Shown here in pieces: positions 7,872 to 16,958 of a stretch of 64,000 bases of DNA. This DNA comes from Rubellimicrobium sp. Lineage in GTDB: Bacteria; Pseudomonadota; Alphaproteobacteria; Rhodobacterales; Rhodobacteraceae. The number at the start of each line of letters is the position of its first letter. The stretch's first letter is position 1. The stretch lies in assembly GCA_019454835.1 (NCBI GenBank), contig JACFNP010000001.1, positions 1 through 64,000 of the forward strand, read 5' to 3'. The notes below the pieces were generated by a model. That model searched no databases and was not told where the DNA came from. It was given only the letters and a program-made list of their open reading frames with translations. The translations under genes were made by a program, and so were the position numbers.

Positions 7872-9605
7872 TCAGACCGGCAGGCCGACGACGAAACGGG
7901 CGCCCAGCGGTTCGGAGGTGACATCGGCCTCGGTCGGGCGGATGTTCTCGGCCCAGATGACGCCGCCGTGGGCCTCGACGATCTGTTTCGAGATGGCGAG
8001 GCCGAGGCCCGAGTTGTTGCCGAAGTGTTCGTCCGGGCGCTGCGAATAGAAGCGCTGGAAGATGCGGGCCAGCGCATCCTCGGGGATGCCGGGGCCGGTG
8101 TCTTCGACCACGACGAGGATGCGGTTGTCGCGCCGCCGCGCCCAGAGCCGGATCGCGTCGCCTTCGTCGCAGAACGAGATGGCGTTGGTGATGAGGTTGA
8201 CGAAAACCTGCGCCAGCCGCCCTTCCAGCCCCTGCAGCACCACCGGCTGTCCGGGCAGGTCGGTGATGAAGTCGACACCCTTGGCCTCGGCCTCGCGGCC
8301 CAGGTGGGTGGCAAGGTTGCCGAGCATCTTCATCAGGTCGAAGGGCAGCTCTTCCTCGCGCACGAGTTCGCTGTCCAGCCGCGAGGCGGTGGAAATGTCG
8401 GTCACCAGCCGGTTCAGCCGTTCGACATCGTGGTCGATGATGTCGAGCAGCTTCACGCGCTGGTCGTCGCGTTTCGCGATGCGCAGGGTTTCCACCGCCG
8501 ACCGCAGCGAGGCGAGCGGGTTCTTGATTTCATGCGCCACGTCGGCGGCGAACTGTTCGTTGGCCTCGATCCGGTCGTAGAGCGCGGCGACCATGCCGCG
8601 CATGGCGGCGGACAGGCGGCCGATTTCGTCGGGGCGCGCGGTGAGGTCGGGGATGCGCACGCGCGTCGGGCTCATGTGGCGGGCGTCGCGTTCCCGCCCG
8701 GCCTCGGCGGCGGCGGCGAGGTCGGCGATCGGATTGGCGATGGTCGAGGCCAGCACGAGGCTGAGCGCGACCGAGACGACCAGGGCAAGGACGAACATCT
8801 TCAGGATCTGTTCGCGTTCGCTGCGGACCACGGCGTCGATGTCGGCGGCGCCCGAGGTCAGGACGATGGCGCCCGCCGTGGCGCCCGCACGGACCACGGG
8901 GGCCGCGACCGCGAACACGGTGTCACCGTCATGCACGCTGTCGATGACCGGCCCGGCGCCAAGCGCGCGCGCGGCAAGGGCGGCGGCCCGCTGGTCGGGG
9001 GTCGGGGCCGCGCGCCCGTCGTCGTCGGGGGCGGTGCGGCTGGACAGCCAGTTCCAGGCCCGCGCCAGCGTGTCGATGAGCAGCGTGTTGCCCAGGGGCG
9101 CGCGCCCGGCATCTAGGGCGGGGGCGCCCGCATGGCTGGCGACGGGACGACCTGCAGCATCGAAGAGCGTGACCACCACCTCGCTGCGCAGGTGCAGGCC
9201 ATCCAGCAGGCCGGGCGTGACGCCCGCGCCGGGCGCGGCATCCGGCGCCATGCGCGCGGCAACCGCATCGGCGACGAGCAACGCCTCGGACTGGAGGGCG
9301 GCGAGGCGCTGATAGGCAAGATTTTCGCGCGCGGGGGCGAAATACAGCATCCCGGTGACAAGCAGGATCAGCGCGATCAGGTTGAAGGTGATGATCCGCC
9401 GCGCCAGCGGCGAGCGGTTCAGCACCAGGAAACGGCGTCGGCGGCTGCGGCTGTCGGTTGCCTCGCCGTTGCCGGGCATGATGTCGGCGCCGAGGATCAG
9501 CCGACCCGCCGCACCGTCAGCCGAGCGGTCACGGCGGCGGATGTCGTCCGCCGCGCGGCGGACGGATTTCAGGTCACGGACATCGATGCCGGGCACGGCT
9601 GACAT
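7872..9605 (-). CDS. chvG: Sensor histidine kinase ChvG
   Basis: Membrane sensor of the ChvG/ChvI system, which in rhizobia responds to acid and envelope stress and affects exopolysaccharide and central metabolism. 577 residues: a first membrane segment around ITFNLIALILLVTGMLYF, a long periplasmic sensor region, a second segment (KMFVLALVVSVALSLVLAS), a HAMP linker, the H-box FAADVAHEIKNPLASLRS, then VNLITNAISFCDEGDA, EDTGPGIP and NNSGLGLAISKQIVEAHGG. The first ~42 residues are poorly conserved and an ATG at 9479 is an alternative start. It follows chvI by 18 nt. Confidence 0.93.
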   Translation of the reverse strand: MSAVPGIDVRDLKSVRRAADDIRRRDRSADGAAGRLILGADIMPGNGEATDSRSRRRRFLVLNRSPLARRIITFNLIALILLVTGMLYFAPARENLAYQRLAALQSEALLVADAVAARMAPDAAPGAGVTPGLLDGLHLRSEVVVTLFDAAGRPVASHAGAPALDAGRAPLGNTLLIDTLARAWNWLSSRTAPDDDGRAAPTPDQRAAALAARALGAGPVIDSVHDGDTVFAVAAPVVRAGATAGAIVLTSGAADIDAVVRSEREQILKMFVLALVVSVALSLVLASTIANPIADLAAAAEAGRERDARHMSPTRVRIPDLTARPDEIGRLSAAMRGMVAALYDRIEANEQFAADVAHEIKNPLASLRSAVETLRIAKRDDQRVKLLDIIDHDVERLNRLVTDISTASRLDSELVREEELPFDLMKMLGNLATHLGREAEAKGVDFITDLPGQPVVLQGLEGRLAQVFVNLITNAISFCDEGDAIRLWARRRDNRILVVVEDTGPGIPEDALARIFQRFYSQRPDEHFGNNSGLGLAISKQIVEAHGGVIWAENIRPTEADVTSEPLGARFVVGLPV

Positions 9606-9623
9606 GATTGCGGCCTCGCGCGC

Positions 9624-10325
9624 CTATTCCTCGTTGTAGCGGTAGCCGATGCCGTACAGCCTCTCGATCGCCGAGAAGTCGTCGTCCACGGCACGCATCT
9701 TCTTGCGCAGGCGCTTGATGTGGCTGTCGATGGTCCGGTCGTCGACATAGACCTGATCGTCATAGGCGACATCCATGAGCTGATCGCGCGACTTCACGAA
9801 ACCGGGCCGTTGCGCCAGCGCCTGCAGCAACAGGAATTCGGTCACGGTCAGCGAAACATCGTCGCCCTTCCATTTCACCGAATGGCGCAGCGGGTCCATG
9901 GTCAGATGGCCGCGCACCATGACCTTCTGTTCCTCGGTCGGGGCGATGGCGTCGCCGGAAAGCGCCTCTTGCCGGCGCAGCAGGGCGCGGATGCGTTCGA
10001 CCAGCAGGCGCTGGCTGAAGGGTTTCTTGACGTAGTCGTCGGCCCCCATCCGCAGGCCGAGAAGTTCGTCGATCTCGTCATCCTTGGAGGTGAGGAAGAT
10101 GACCGGCATCGAGGTCTTGGTCCGCAGCCGCTGAAGCAGGTCCATCCCGTCCATGCGCGGCATCTTGATGTCGAGCACCGCCATGTCGGGCATCCGGCGG
10201 TTGAATGCGTCGAGCGCGGCCTGGCCGTCGTTGTAGGTTTCGACCTCGAAGCCTTCGGCCTCGAGCGTCATGGAGACGGAGGTAAGGATATTGCGGTCGT
10301 CATCGACCAGCGCAATCTTGGACAT
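9624..10325 (-). CDS. chvI: Response regulator ChvI (OmpR family)
   Basis: DNA-binding partner of ChvG. The 233-residue protein has an acidic pocket at DDD (residues 8-10), phospho-acceptor Asp52 in [10 protein letters not shown], the conserved Lys in [11 protein letters not shown], and a C-terminal winged helix ending [14 protein letters not shown] then [12 protein letters not shown]. First gene of the chvI-chvG-hprK-rapZ-EIIA-ptsH run. Its upstream region is shared with divergent pckA and contains a 28-bp inverted repeat at 10391-10418. Confidence 0.95.
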   Translation of the reverse strand: MSKIALVDDDRNILTSVSMTLEAEGFEVETYNDGQAALDAFNRRMPDMAVLDIKMPRMDGMDLLQRLRTKTSMPVIFLTSKDDEIDELLGLRMGADDYVKKPFSQRLLVERIRALLRRQEALSGDAIAPTEEQKVMVRGHLTMDPLRHSVKWKGDDVSLTVTEFLLLQALAQRPGFVKSRDQLMDVAYDDQVYVDDRTIDSHIKRLRKKMRAVDDDFSAIERLYGIGYRYNEE

Positions 10326-10390
10326 GGGCTGCTCCTGCCATTATTATTATGTGCCTGCCTTTTTGTTGCCCTTTTTGCCCGATCCCCGCA

Positions 10391-10418
10391 GCGAATCAAT
10401 CCCGAATGCATGATTCGC
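10391..10418. promoter_or_regulatory. Operator-like inverted repeat upstream of chvI
   Basis: Perfect 8-bp arms GCGAATCA and TGATTCGC separated by 12 nt, 66-93 nt before the chvI ATG in the chvI-pckA intergenic region. Spacing fits a dimeric regulator; the protein is unknown. Autoregulation by ChvI is one possibility. Confidence 0.4.
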
Positions 10419-10507
10419 CCCGGCAAGGGTGCGGTGCACGGGCCGAATTACCACAGACAGGGTGAACAAAAGGTATCCCGACCCCGCGCGACGGCGGGCG
10501 CGGCGGC

Positions 10508-10541
10508 TGGTTGCGCTAACATGCAAGTGGTTGCGCTAACA
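10508..10541 (+). promoter_or_regulatory. Two tandem LacI-type operator-like sites upstream of pckA
   Basis: TGGTTGCGCTAACA occurs at 10508-10521 and again, identical, at 10528-10541. Each is an imperfect palindrome around a central GCGC, as in LacI/GalR operators. The 20-bp period puts both on the same DNA face. They lie 71-104 nt before the pckA ATG. Confidence 0.55.
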
Positions 10542-10611
10542 GAGGAAATTGTCCTGTTCAGGCCGAAAATGACTGTGCTAGGCACGGATCAGGCGGCATC
10601 GGGAGGCAGAG

Positions 10612-12207
10612 ATGGAGCACGGGCGGATCAATCCGGCGCAGACGCTTGCGGCGCAGGGGATCACGGGGGCCGAGGTCTACTGCAACCAGAACGAGGCCGC
10701 GCTGATGGAGGCCGCGCTTCTGCGCGGCGAGGGGCGGCTGGGCCTTGGCGGCGTCCTGCATGTCGCCACCGGGCGCCATACCGGCCGCTCGCCCAAGGAC
10801 AAGTTCGTCACCCGCAGCGCCACCACCGAGGACACGATCTGGTGGGAGGCAAACGGTTCCATGCCGCCCGAGGGCTTTGCCCGGCTGAAGGCGGACATGA
10901 TCGCCCATGCCGGGGGTCTCGACCTGTTCGTGCAGGACCTGCACGCGGGCGCCGATCCCGCGCTGCAGGTGAACGTGCGCATGGTCACCGAACTGGCCTG
11001 GCACGCGCTGTTCATCCGCCACCTGCTGCGGCGCCCGACTGCGGACGAAATCGACGCCTTCGTCCCCGAATTCACGCTGCTGAACCTGCCCGGCTTCAAG
11101 GCCGATCCCGAACGCCACGGCTGCCGCTCGGAAACCGTGATCGCCTTCGACTTCGACGAAAGGCTGGTGCTGATCGCAGGCACCGAATACGCGGGCGAGA
11201 ACAAGAAGGCGGTGTTCACGCTGCTCAACTACCTGCTGCCCGCGCAGGGCGTGATGCCGATGCACTGCTCGGCCAACCATGCGCCGGGCAATCCGGTCGA
11301 TGCGGCGGTGTTCTTCGGCCTGTCGGGCACCGGCAAGACCACGCTTTCGGCCGATCCGTCGCGGGTGCTGATCGGTGACGACGAACACGGCTGGTCGGAT
11401 CGCGGCATCTTCAACTTTGAAGGCGGCTGCTACGCCAAGACCATCAACCTCTCCGCCGAGGCCGAACCCGGCATCCATGCCACCACCCGCCGATTTGCCA
11501 CCGTGATCGAGAACATGGTCCACGACGAGGAAACGCTGGAAATCGACTTTGCCGACGACAGCCTGACGGCGAACACCCGCTGCGCCTATCCGCTGGAAGC
11601 CATCGACAACGCATCCGATACCGGCATGGCGGGTCACCCCAAGAACATCGTCATGCTGACCTGCGACGCCTTCGGCGTGCTGCCGCCCATCGCGCGGCTG
11701 ACCCCGGCGCAGGCGATGTATCACTTCCTTTCGGGCTTTACCGCCAAGGTCGCGGGCACCGAACGCGGCGTGACCGAACCCGAACCCACCTTTTCCACCT
11801 GTTTCGGCGCCCCCTTCATGCCGCGCCGCCCGGAAATCTACGGCGCGCTGCTGCGCGAGAAGATGACCACCCATGGCGCGACCTCGTGGCTGGTGAACAC
11901 CGGCTGGTCGGGCGGGGCCTACGGCACCGGGCGGCGGATGCCGATTGCGGTGACCCGCGCGCTGCTTTCGGCGGCGCTGGACGGCACGCTGGCCGAGGGC
12001 CGGTTCCGCAAGGATCCGTTCTTCGGCTTCGAGGTGCCGGTCGATGTGGAGGGCGTCGATCCCGCCATTCTCGACCCGCGCCGCACCTGGGCCGATCCCG
12101 GCGCCTATGACGCGCAGGCGCACCGGCTGGTCGGCATGTTCTCGGACAATTTCGAGCAATACCTTCCCTTCATCGACGAGGACGTGCGCGCTGCTGCCAT
12201 AGGTTGA
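10612..12207 (+). CDS. pckA: Phosphoenolpyruvate carboxykinase (ATP)
   Basis: First committed step of gluconeogenesis: oxaloacetate + ATP to PEP + CO2 + ADP. The 531-residue protein has the substrate loop [12 protein letters not shown], the kinase-1a P-loop [15 protein letters not shown], the metal site [10 protein letters not shown] and the C-terminal [17 protein letters not shown]. The ATG is preceded by GGGAGGCAGAG. Divergent orientation from chvI is the conserved alphaproteobacterial arrangement; the tandem operator-like repeat upstream suggests control by a LacI-type regulator besides ChvI. Confidence 0.97.
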   Translation: MEHGRINPAQTLAAQGITGAEVYCNQNEAALMEAALLRGEGRLGLGGVLHVATGRHTGRSPKDKFVTRSATTEDTIWWEANGSMPPEGFARLKADMIAHAGGLDLFVQDLHAGADPALQVNVRMVTELAWHALFIRHLLRRPTADEIDAFVPEFTLLNLPGFKADPERHGCRSETVIAFDFDERLVLIAGTEYAGENKKAVFTLLNYLLPAQGVMPMHCSANHAPGNPVDAAVFFGLSGTGKTTLSADPSRVLIGDDEHGWSDRGIFNFEGGCYAKTINLSAEAEPGIHATTRRFATVIENMVHDEETLEIDFADDSLTANTRCAYPLEAIDNASDTGMAGHPKNIVMLTCDAFGVLPPIARLTPAQAMYHFLSGFTAKVAGTERGVTEPEPTFSTCFGAPFMPRRPEIYGALLREKMTTHGATSWLVNTGWSGGAYGTGRRMPIAVTRALLSAALDGTLAEGRFRKDPFFGFEVPVDVEGVDPAILDPRRTWADPGAYDAQAHRLVGMFSDNFEQYLPFIDEDVRAAAIG

Positions 12208-12272
12208 ACCCGCTCATCCCTGCCGCGAATCGCGCCGGACCCTGCGGGCTGCGGCTGCGAATCGCTTGTGCA

Positions 12273-12289
12273 CGCCGATGTGATCGGCG
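12273..12289. promoter_or_regulatory. Short inverted repeat upstream of sugar ABC operon
   Basis: CGCCGAT-GTG-ATCGGCG, perfect 7-bp arms, 70-86 nt before the binding-protein ATG. Could be an operator for a transport regulator; no regulator gene is adjacent. Confidence 0.3.
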
Positions 12290-12358
12290 AAGGTTCGTGC
12301 AGGGCGGGCGCCGCATCCGTTGCGCGCCACGCTCCCAGGGTTCAACAGGGAGTCAACC

Positions 12359-13591
12359 ATGTCCTTTGTCTCGTCCGGCCGGCTCGCGCTTGCTGCCAGC
12401 GCCATGGCGCTGGTGGCCGGTGCGGCCATGGCCGATATCCGCGTGACCGTCGCGGAATACAGCTCGCTTACCGGGCCGTTCTTCAACGATGCCGCCGCCG
12501 CCTTCGAGGCCGAGACCGGCACCAAGGTCAACATCGAGGTCGTGCCCTGGGACGTGCTGTTCCAGAAGCTGACCACCGACATTTCGGCGGGCGCGCAGGC
12601 CGACCTGTCGATCATCGGCACCCGCTGGCTGATCGACTTCGCCTCGGAAGATCTGGTCGCGCCGCTCGACGACATCATCTCGGACGATCTGCGCGAGCGG
12701 TTCGTTCCGGCCTTCCTCGACCCGTCGATCATGGACGGCCAGCTTCTGGGCCTGCCGGTCGCGGCCTCGGCGCGGGCGATGTATTTCAACAGCGACCTGA
12801 TGGCGCAGGCCGGTGTCGAGAGCGTTCCCGAGAACTGGGAAGAACTGGCCGACGCGGCGGCAAAGATCAGCGCGCTTGGCGACGACATCTACGGCTTCGG
12901 CCTTCAGGGCGCCGAGATCGAGACCGATGTCTATTACTATTACGCGCTGTGGTCCTACGGCGGCGACCTGATTACCGCCGACGGCACCTCGGGGCTGGGC
13001 ACGCAGGCGGCGGTCGATGCGGCCACCATGTACAAGGGCCTGATCGACGCGGGCGTGACCGAGCCGGGCGTCACCTCCTACAACCGCGAGGACGTGCAGA
13101 ACCTGTTCAAGCAGGGTCGCGTCGGCTTCATGATCACCGCGCCCTTCCTGGCGACCCAGATCGCCAACGAAGTGCCCGACCTGAACTACGGCGTGTCGGC
13201 GATCCCCGCCGGGCCCGACGGCGACCGGGGCACCTACGGGGTGACCGACTCGATCATCATGTTCGAGAACTCGCCCAACAAGGAAGAAGCCGCCGCCTTC
13301 CTCGACTTCGTGTTCGGGCACGACTGGCGCGTGCGCTTCGACTCGGGCGAGGGCTTCCTGCCCGTCACCTCGTCGGTGGCCGAAGACCCGGCCTTCGCCG
13401 ATGATCCGGTGCTGAGCGTGTTCGCCTCGCTCCTGCCGACCGCGCGCTTCGCGCCGACCATCGCGGGCTGGGAAGAGATCGCCGCCATCGCCTCGGACGC
13501 GATGCAGTCGATCTACCTGAGCGACGGTGACAGCGCCATCGCGCCGACGCTGAGCGCCGCTGCGGATCGCATCAACGCGCTTCTGCCGTAA
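12359..13591 (+). CDS. Sugar-type ABC transporter substrate-binding protein
   Basis: Periplasmic binding protein of carbohydrate uptake family 1 (MalE/UgpB-like). 410 residues, with a Sec signal peptide ending AGAAMA before DIRVTVAEYSSLTGPFF. The EAETGTKVNIEVVPWD segment and AYRAR-type fold spacing fit solute-binding cluster 1 proteins. The ATG at 12359 follows AACAGGGAG. Two permease genes follow. A long hairpin lies directly after the stop, which would allow more binding protein than permease, as in other ABC operons. The ligand cannot be read. Confidence 0.88.
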   Translation: MSFVSSGRLALAASAMALVAGAAMADIRVTVAEYSSLTGPFFNDAAAAFEAETGTKVNIEVVPWDVLFQKLTTDISAGAQADLSIIGTRWLIDFASEDLVAPLDDIISDDLRERFVPAFLDPSIMDGQLLGLPVAASARAMYFNSDLMAQAGVESVPENWEELADAAAKISALGDDIYGFGLQGAEIETDVYYYYALWSYGGDLITADGTSGLGTQAAVDAATMYKGLIDAGVTEPGVTSYNREDVQNLFKQGRVGFMITAPFLATQIANEVPDLNYGVSAIPAGPDGDRGTYGVTDSIIMFENSPNKEEAAAFLDFVFGHDWRVRFDSGEGFLPVTSSVAEDPAFADDPVLSVFASLLPTARFAPTIAGWEEIAAIASDAMQSIYLSDGDSAIAPTLSAAADRINALLP

Positions 13592-13597
13592 CCAACA

Positions 13598-13632
13598 GGC
13601 ACCCGGCCTCCGGTTGGCGGAGGCCGGGTGCC
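13598..13632 (+). terminator. 15-bp perfect hairpin between binding protein and permease genes
   Basis: Arms at 13598-13612 and 13618-13632 are perfect complements around the loop GTTGG. It starts 7 nt after the binding-protein stop and has no T-run, so it is more likely an mRNA-stabilising or partial-termination element than a full terminator. Confidence 0.7.
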
Positions 13633-13663
13633 GGACCCCGTGTCACGACAGGGCCTGGCGCAG

Positions 13664-14539
13664 ATGAATCGTTCACTTCTTGTCAATCCGTATGTGCTGA
13701 TCGCGCCCGGCTTCATTCTTGCAGCGCTCATCATCCTGTGGCCGCTGGCCTCGATCACCAATATCGCCGTCCATGACGTGAACCGCTTCGGCGTGCTGCG
13801 CGACTATGTCGGCTTCGAGAACTTTCAGGTCATCTTCGCCGACCCCGAATTCCTCGGCGCGCTGCGGCGCACGGCGATCTGGGTGTTCGGCATCGTCGCG
13901 GGGTCGATCATCGTCTCGATCCCGGTGGCGATGATCCTGAACGCCGACTTCTACGGGCGGGGGCTGGCGCGGGTCATCATCATGCTGCCCTGGGCGATCT
14001 CGCTGACCATGACCGCCATCGTCTGGGCCTGGGCGATGAACGGCGAAAGCGGGATGCTGAATTCCGGGCTGCGGGCGATCGGTGTCCTCGACAGGAACAT
14101 CCAGTGGCTGGCGCAGGCATCGACCGCGTTTCCGATGCAGATACTGATCGGGATTCTCGTCACCATTCCCTTCACCATCACCATTTTCCTCGGCGGCCTG
14201 TCCTCGGTGCCCGACGACCTTTACGAAGCCGCGCGCCTTGAAGGCGCGAACGGCTGGCAGGTCTTCCGCGAGATCACCCTGCCGCTGCTGAAGCCCTTCG
14301 TGAACATCGCGGTGGTGATGAACACGATCTACGTGTTCAATTCCTTTCCGATCATCTGGGTGACGACACAGGGCGGCCCGGCGAAATCGACCGACATTCT
14401 GGTGACCTATCTCTACAAGCTCGGCTTCCAGTATGGCCGCCTTGATGACGCCTCGGCGCTGTCGATCCTGATGTTCGTGCTGCTGCTGGCGTTCACGCTG
14501 CTTTACGTGCGCCTTGCCATGCGGGAGGAAAAGGCATGA
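13664..14539 (+). CDS. Sugar ABC transporter permease 1 (MalF/UgpA-like)
   Basis: Inner-membrane permease, 291 residues, about six hydrophobic segments, the first at [19 protein letters not shown]. The EAA loop that contacts the ATPase reads [20 protein letters not shown] near residue 195. I start at ATG 13664 since the frame upstream runs into the hairpin. The next permease starts within its last codon (ATGA overlap), so they form a pair. Confidence 0.9.
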   Translation: MNRSLLVNPYVLIAPGFILAALIILWPLASITNIAVHDVNRFGVLRDYVGFENFQVIFADPEFLGALRRTAIWVFGIVAGSIIVSIPVAMILNADFYGRGLARVIIMLPWAISLTMTAIVWAWAMNGESGMLNSGLRAIGVLDRNIQWLAQASTAFPMQILIGILVTIPFTITIFLGGLSSVPDDLYEAARLEGANGWQVFREITLPLLKPFVNIAVVMNTIYVFNSFPIIWVTTQGGPAKSTDILVTYLYKLGFQYGRLDDASALSILMFVLLLAFTLLYVRLAMREEKA

Positions 14540-15366
14540 GCCTGTCGCGCAAGGCGAAGCGGTCGATCTGGTCCTGGGTGGCGCTGTCGCCGCTGATCGT
14601 GCTGGTGCTGTTCCCCTTCGCGGTGATGATCCTCACCGCGCTGAAGCCGCCGTCCGAAGTGCTGCGCCAGACCTGGATTCCCAGCGAATTCCACTGGCGG
14701 AACTTCATCACCATGTGGGGGGCCACGAATTTCGGCAAGGCTTTGTGGAATTCGGTCTATGTCTCGACCCTGTCGACGATCATCGCCCTGATCGCCGCGA
14801 TCCCCGCTGCCTATGCAATGAGCCGCTACCGTTTCAGGGGCAAGGGTGCGTTCCAGCAATTCCTGCTGGTCAGCCAGATGCTGTCGCCCATCGTGCTGGT
14901 GATCGGCCTGTTCCGGCTGGTGGTCTGGCTGGGGCTGGTGGACAGCACCAATTCCGTCGTCATCGTCTATGCGGCCTTCGGCATCGCCTTCTCGGTCTGG
15001 ATGCTGCAAAGCTACTTCGCCACCATCCCGCGCGACCTCGAGGAAGCCGCCTGGATCGAGGGCGCGACCCCCTGGCAGGCGCTGATCCGGGTGTTCCTGC
15101 CGCTGGCGCTGCCTGCGATGGTGGTGACGGCGCTGTTTACCTTCATCAACGCCTGGAACGAATTCGTCATTGCCCTGACCATGCTGCGCACCCAGGACAG
15201 CTACACGCTGCCGATCCAGATCTTTTCGCTGGTCGCCGGGCGCTACACGGTCGAATGGCATCACGTCATGGCCGCAACCTTCGTCGCCACCATTCCCGTC
15301 GCCATCATCTTCGCCTGGCTGCAACGCTATCTCGTGCGCGGGCTGGCGCTGGGTGCGGTGAAATAG
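14536..15366 (+). CDS. Sugar ABC transporter permease 2 (MalG/UgpE-like)
   Basis: Second inner-membrane permease, 276 residues with about six membrane segments. The EAA loop reads [20 protein letters not shown] near residue 175 and the C-terminus ends [15 protein letters not shown], as in MalG-type permeases. It overlaps permease 1 by 4 nt. No MsmK/MalK-type ATPase gene follows: the next gene encodes an unrelated binding protein, so the ATPase must come from elsewhere in the genome. Confidence 0.9.
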   Translation: MSLSRKAKRSIWSWVALSPLIVLVLFPFAVMILTALKPPSEVLRQTWIPSEFHWRNFITMWGATNFGKALWNSVYVSTLSTIIALIAAIPAAYAMSRYRFRGKGAFQQFLLVSQMLSPIVLVIGLFRLVVWLGLVDSTNSVVIVYAAFGIAFSVWMLQSYFATIPRDLEEAAWIEGATPWQALIRVFLPLALPAMVVTALFTFINAWNEFVIALTMLRTQDSYTLPIQIFSLVAGRYTVEWHHVMAATFVATIPVAIIFAWLQRYLVRGLALGAVK

Positions 15367-15453
15367 CGAAGGTCCGTGCATCAATCCGGCCCGTGCCGCA
15401 ACGAAATGCGCCGAACCCCGACCGGGTCGGCAGATCAATGCCGCGCAGGATGG

Positions 15454-15481
15454 TTCACAAACCGGATTCCGGTGCTATGGT
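15454..15481 (+). promoter_or_regulatory. Possible sigma70-type promoter
   Basis: TTCACA, 16-bp spacer, TATGGT, 65 nt before the binding-protein ATG. A weak match to consensus; only its position supports it. Confidence 0.3.
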
Positions 15482-15545
15482 GACCGCATGACGCAGAGTC
15501 GCGTGCTCGGCGGCAGACAACAAATGACAAGGGAGCCAACAGGAT

Positions 15546-16895
15546 ATGCGTAACAATTCCACAAAAGGCGGTTTCACGCGCCGCCACGTGATCAAGGTCG
15601 CGGGTGCCTCGGGCGCCGCTGCGTCCTTCGGCCTCGTGCTGCCGTCGCGGCTGCTGGCGCAGGACGCGCCCGCGCAGATTCCGGTCGGCCAGCTCGTGCC
15701 GTTCACCGGCTCGGCCGCTGAATTCGGCACCTATTATCGTGATGCCGCGCAGCTTGCCTTCGACCAGATCAACAAGGCCGCCGAACAGGTCTTTGGCGGT
15801 CCGATCATCGGCCCGGTGATCGTCGCCGACTCGCAGACCCTGCCGACCCCCGCCGTCGCCGCCGCGCGCCGCATGGTCGAGGCCGACAACGTCCGCGCCG
15901 TCATCGCAGCCTGGTCCTCGGGCGTCACCGTCGCGGTGGCCGCCTCGGTCACCATTCCCAACGGCGTGCTGCAGGTCGGCAACGGCACCACGTCGCCGCT
16001 CGTGTCCGTCCTCCCCGAGGACGAGGGCGAGGACCTGCTGTTCCGGACCAGCCCCTCGGACGCCCTGCAGGGCATCATCGCCGGGCAGCTTGCCCGCGGC
16101 GAGATCATCCCCGACTACAAGTTCGAGAAGGCGTCCTCGATCTACATCAACAACCCCTACGGCCAGGGCCTGTCGAACGCCTTCGCGGCGGCCTTCACCA
16201 AGCGCGGCGGCACCATGCTTGCCGAAGTCGCCCACGCCGAGGAAGTGCAGGCGACCTATCGTTCGGTCGTGCAGGCCGCGCTGGAAGGCGATCCCGACGT
16301 GATCCTGCTGCCGACCTATCCGGCGCATACCACGGCGATCATCAAGGAAGCCCGCGACAACTTCGGTTTCAACAGCTTCCAGTTCACCGACGCCAACCAG
16401 TCGGATGACATCCTGCGCGCCGTCGGCGCCGACACGATGAAGGGCCAGCTCGGCACCGTGCCGTCGGCCGACCCGGATTCGCCCACGTTCCAGTCGATGC
16501 GGGCGGCCTTCCTCGAAGCCTATCCCGAGTATCAGAACCTCCAGCCCTTCACCGAAACCACCTATGACGCGGCGCTGTCCATCGGCCTCGCCATGGCCAA
16601 GGCGGTTGCGGACGGGCTGTCGGCGGACGAGATCGACGGCAAGGCCCTGGCCTCGCGCCTGCGCGACGTGAACAACGCGCCGGGCGAACGCATCCTTGCG
16701 GGCGACCAGGACTCGATCACCGCCGGTCTGCAGAACATCAAGGACGGCGTCGATACCGACTATGTCGGCGCGGGCGGCTCGGTCGACTTCGACGACAACG
16801 GCGACGTGAAGACGCCGTATGAAATCTATCGCTGGACCGACACCACCAACGAACACGTCATGATCATCGCGGCGGAAGACATCCCCGACGCATGA
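15546..16895 (+). CDS. Branched-chain amino acid-type ABC substrate-binding protein, Tat-exported
   Basis: Periplasmic-binding-protein-like I family (LivJ-type, PF13458). 449 residues. The N-terminus has a twin-arginine signal, FTRRHVIKVAGASGAAASFG, ending near SRLLAQDAP. Then QIPVGQLVPFTGSAAEFGTY starts the mature ligand-binding fold. No permease or ATPase genes of a Liv system are beside it, so it is an orphan here. A strong terminator follows at 16917, so it is a single-gene unit. The ligand is unknown; relatives bind amino acids, urea, amides or aromatic acids. Confidence 0.85.
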   Translation: MRNNSTKGGFTRRHVIKVAGASGAAASFGLVLPSRLLAQDAPAQIPVGQLVPFTGSAAEFGTYYRDAAQLAFDQINKAAEQVFGGPIIGPVIVADSQTLPTPAVAAARRMVEADNVRAVIAAWSSGVTVAVAASVTIPNGVLQVGNGTTSPLVSVLPEDEGEDLLFRTSPSDALQGIIAGQLARGEIIPDYKFEKASSIYINNPYGQGLSNAFAAAFTKRGGTMLAEVAHAEEVQATYRSVVQAALEGDPDVILLPTYPAHTTAIIKEARDNFGFNSFQFTDANQSDDILRAVGADTMKGQLGTVPSADPDSPTFQSMRAAFLEAYPEYQNLQPFTETTYDAALSIGLAMAKAVADGLSADEIDGKALASRLRDVNNAPGERILAGDQDSITAGLQNIKDGVDTDYVGAGGSVDFDDNGDVKTPYEIYRWTDTTNEHVMIIAAEDIPDA

Positions 16896-16916
16896 TCCGC
16901 GACCGCTTCACGACGG

Positions 16917-16946
16917 ACGGGCGCCTTCGGGCGCCCGTTTCGTTTC
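16917..16946 (+). terminator. Rho-independent terminator
   Basis: Stem ACGGGCGCC / GGCGCCCGT with a TTCG tetraloop followed by TTCGTTTC, 22 nt after the stop of the binding-protein gene. Confidence 0.85.
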
Positions 16947-16958
16947 GGAGTGCAAACA

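Noticed and set aside
7458-9116. 552-residue open frame on the plus strand
   Set aside because: Antisense to hprK and chvG, no recognisable motif.
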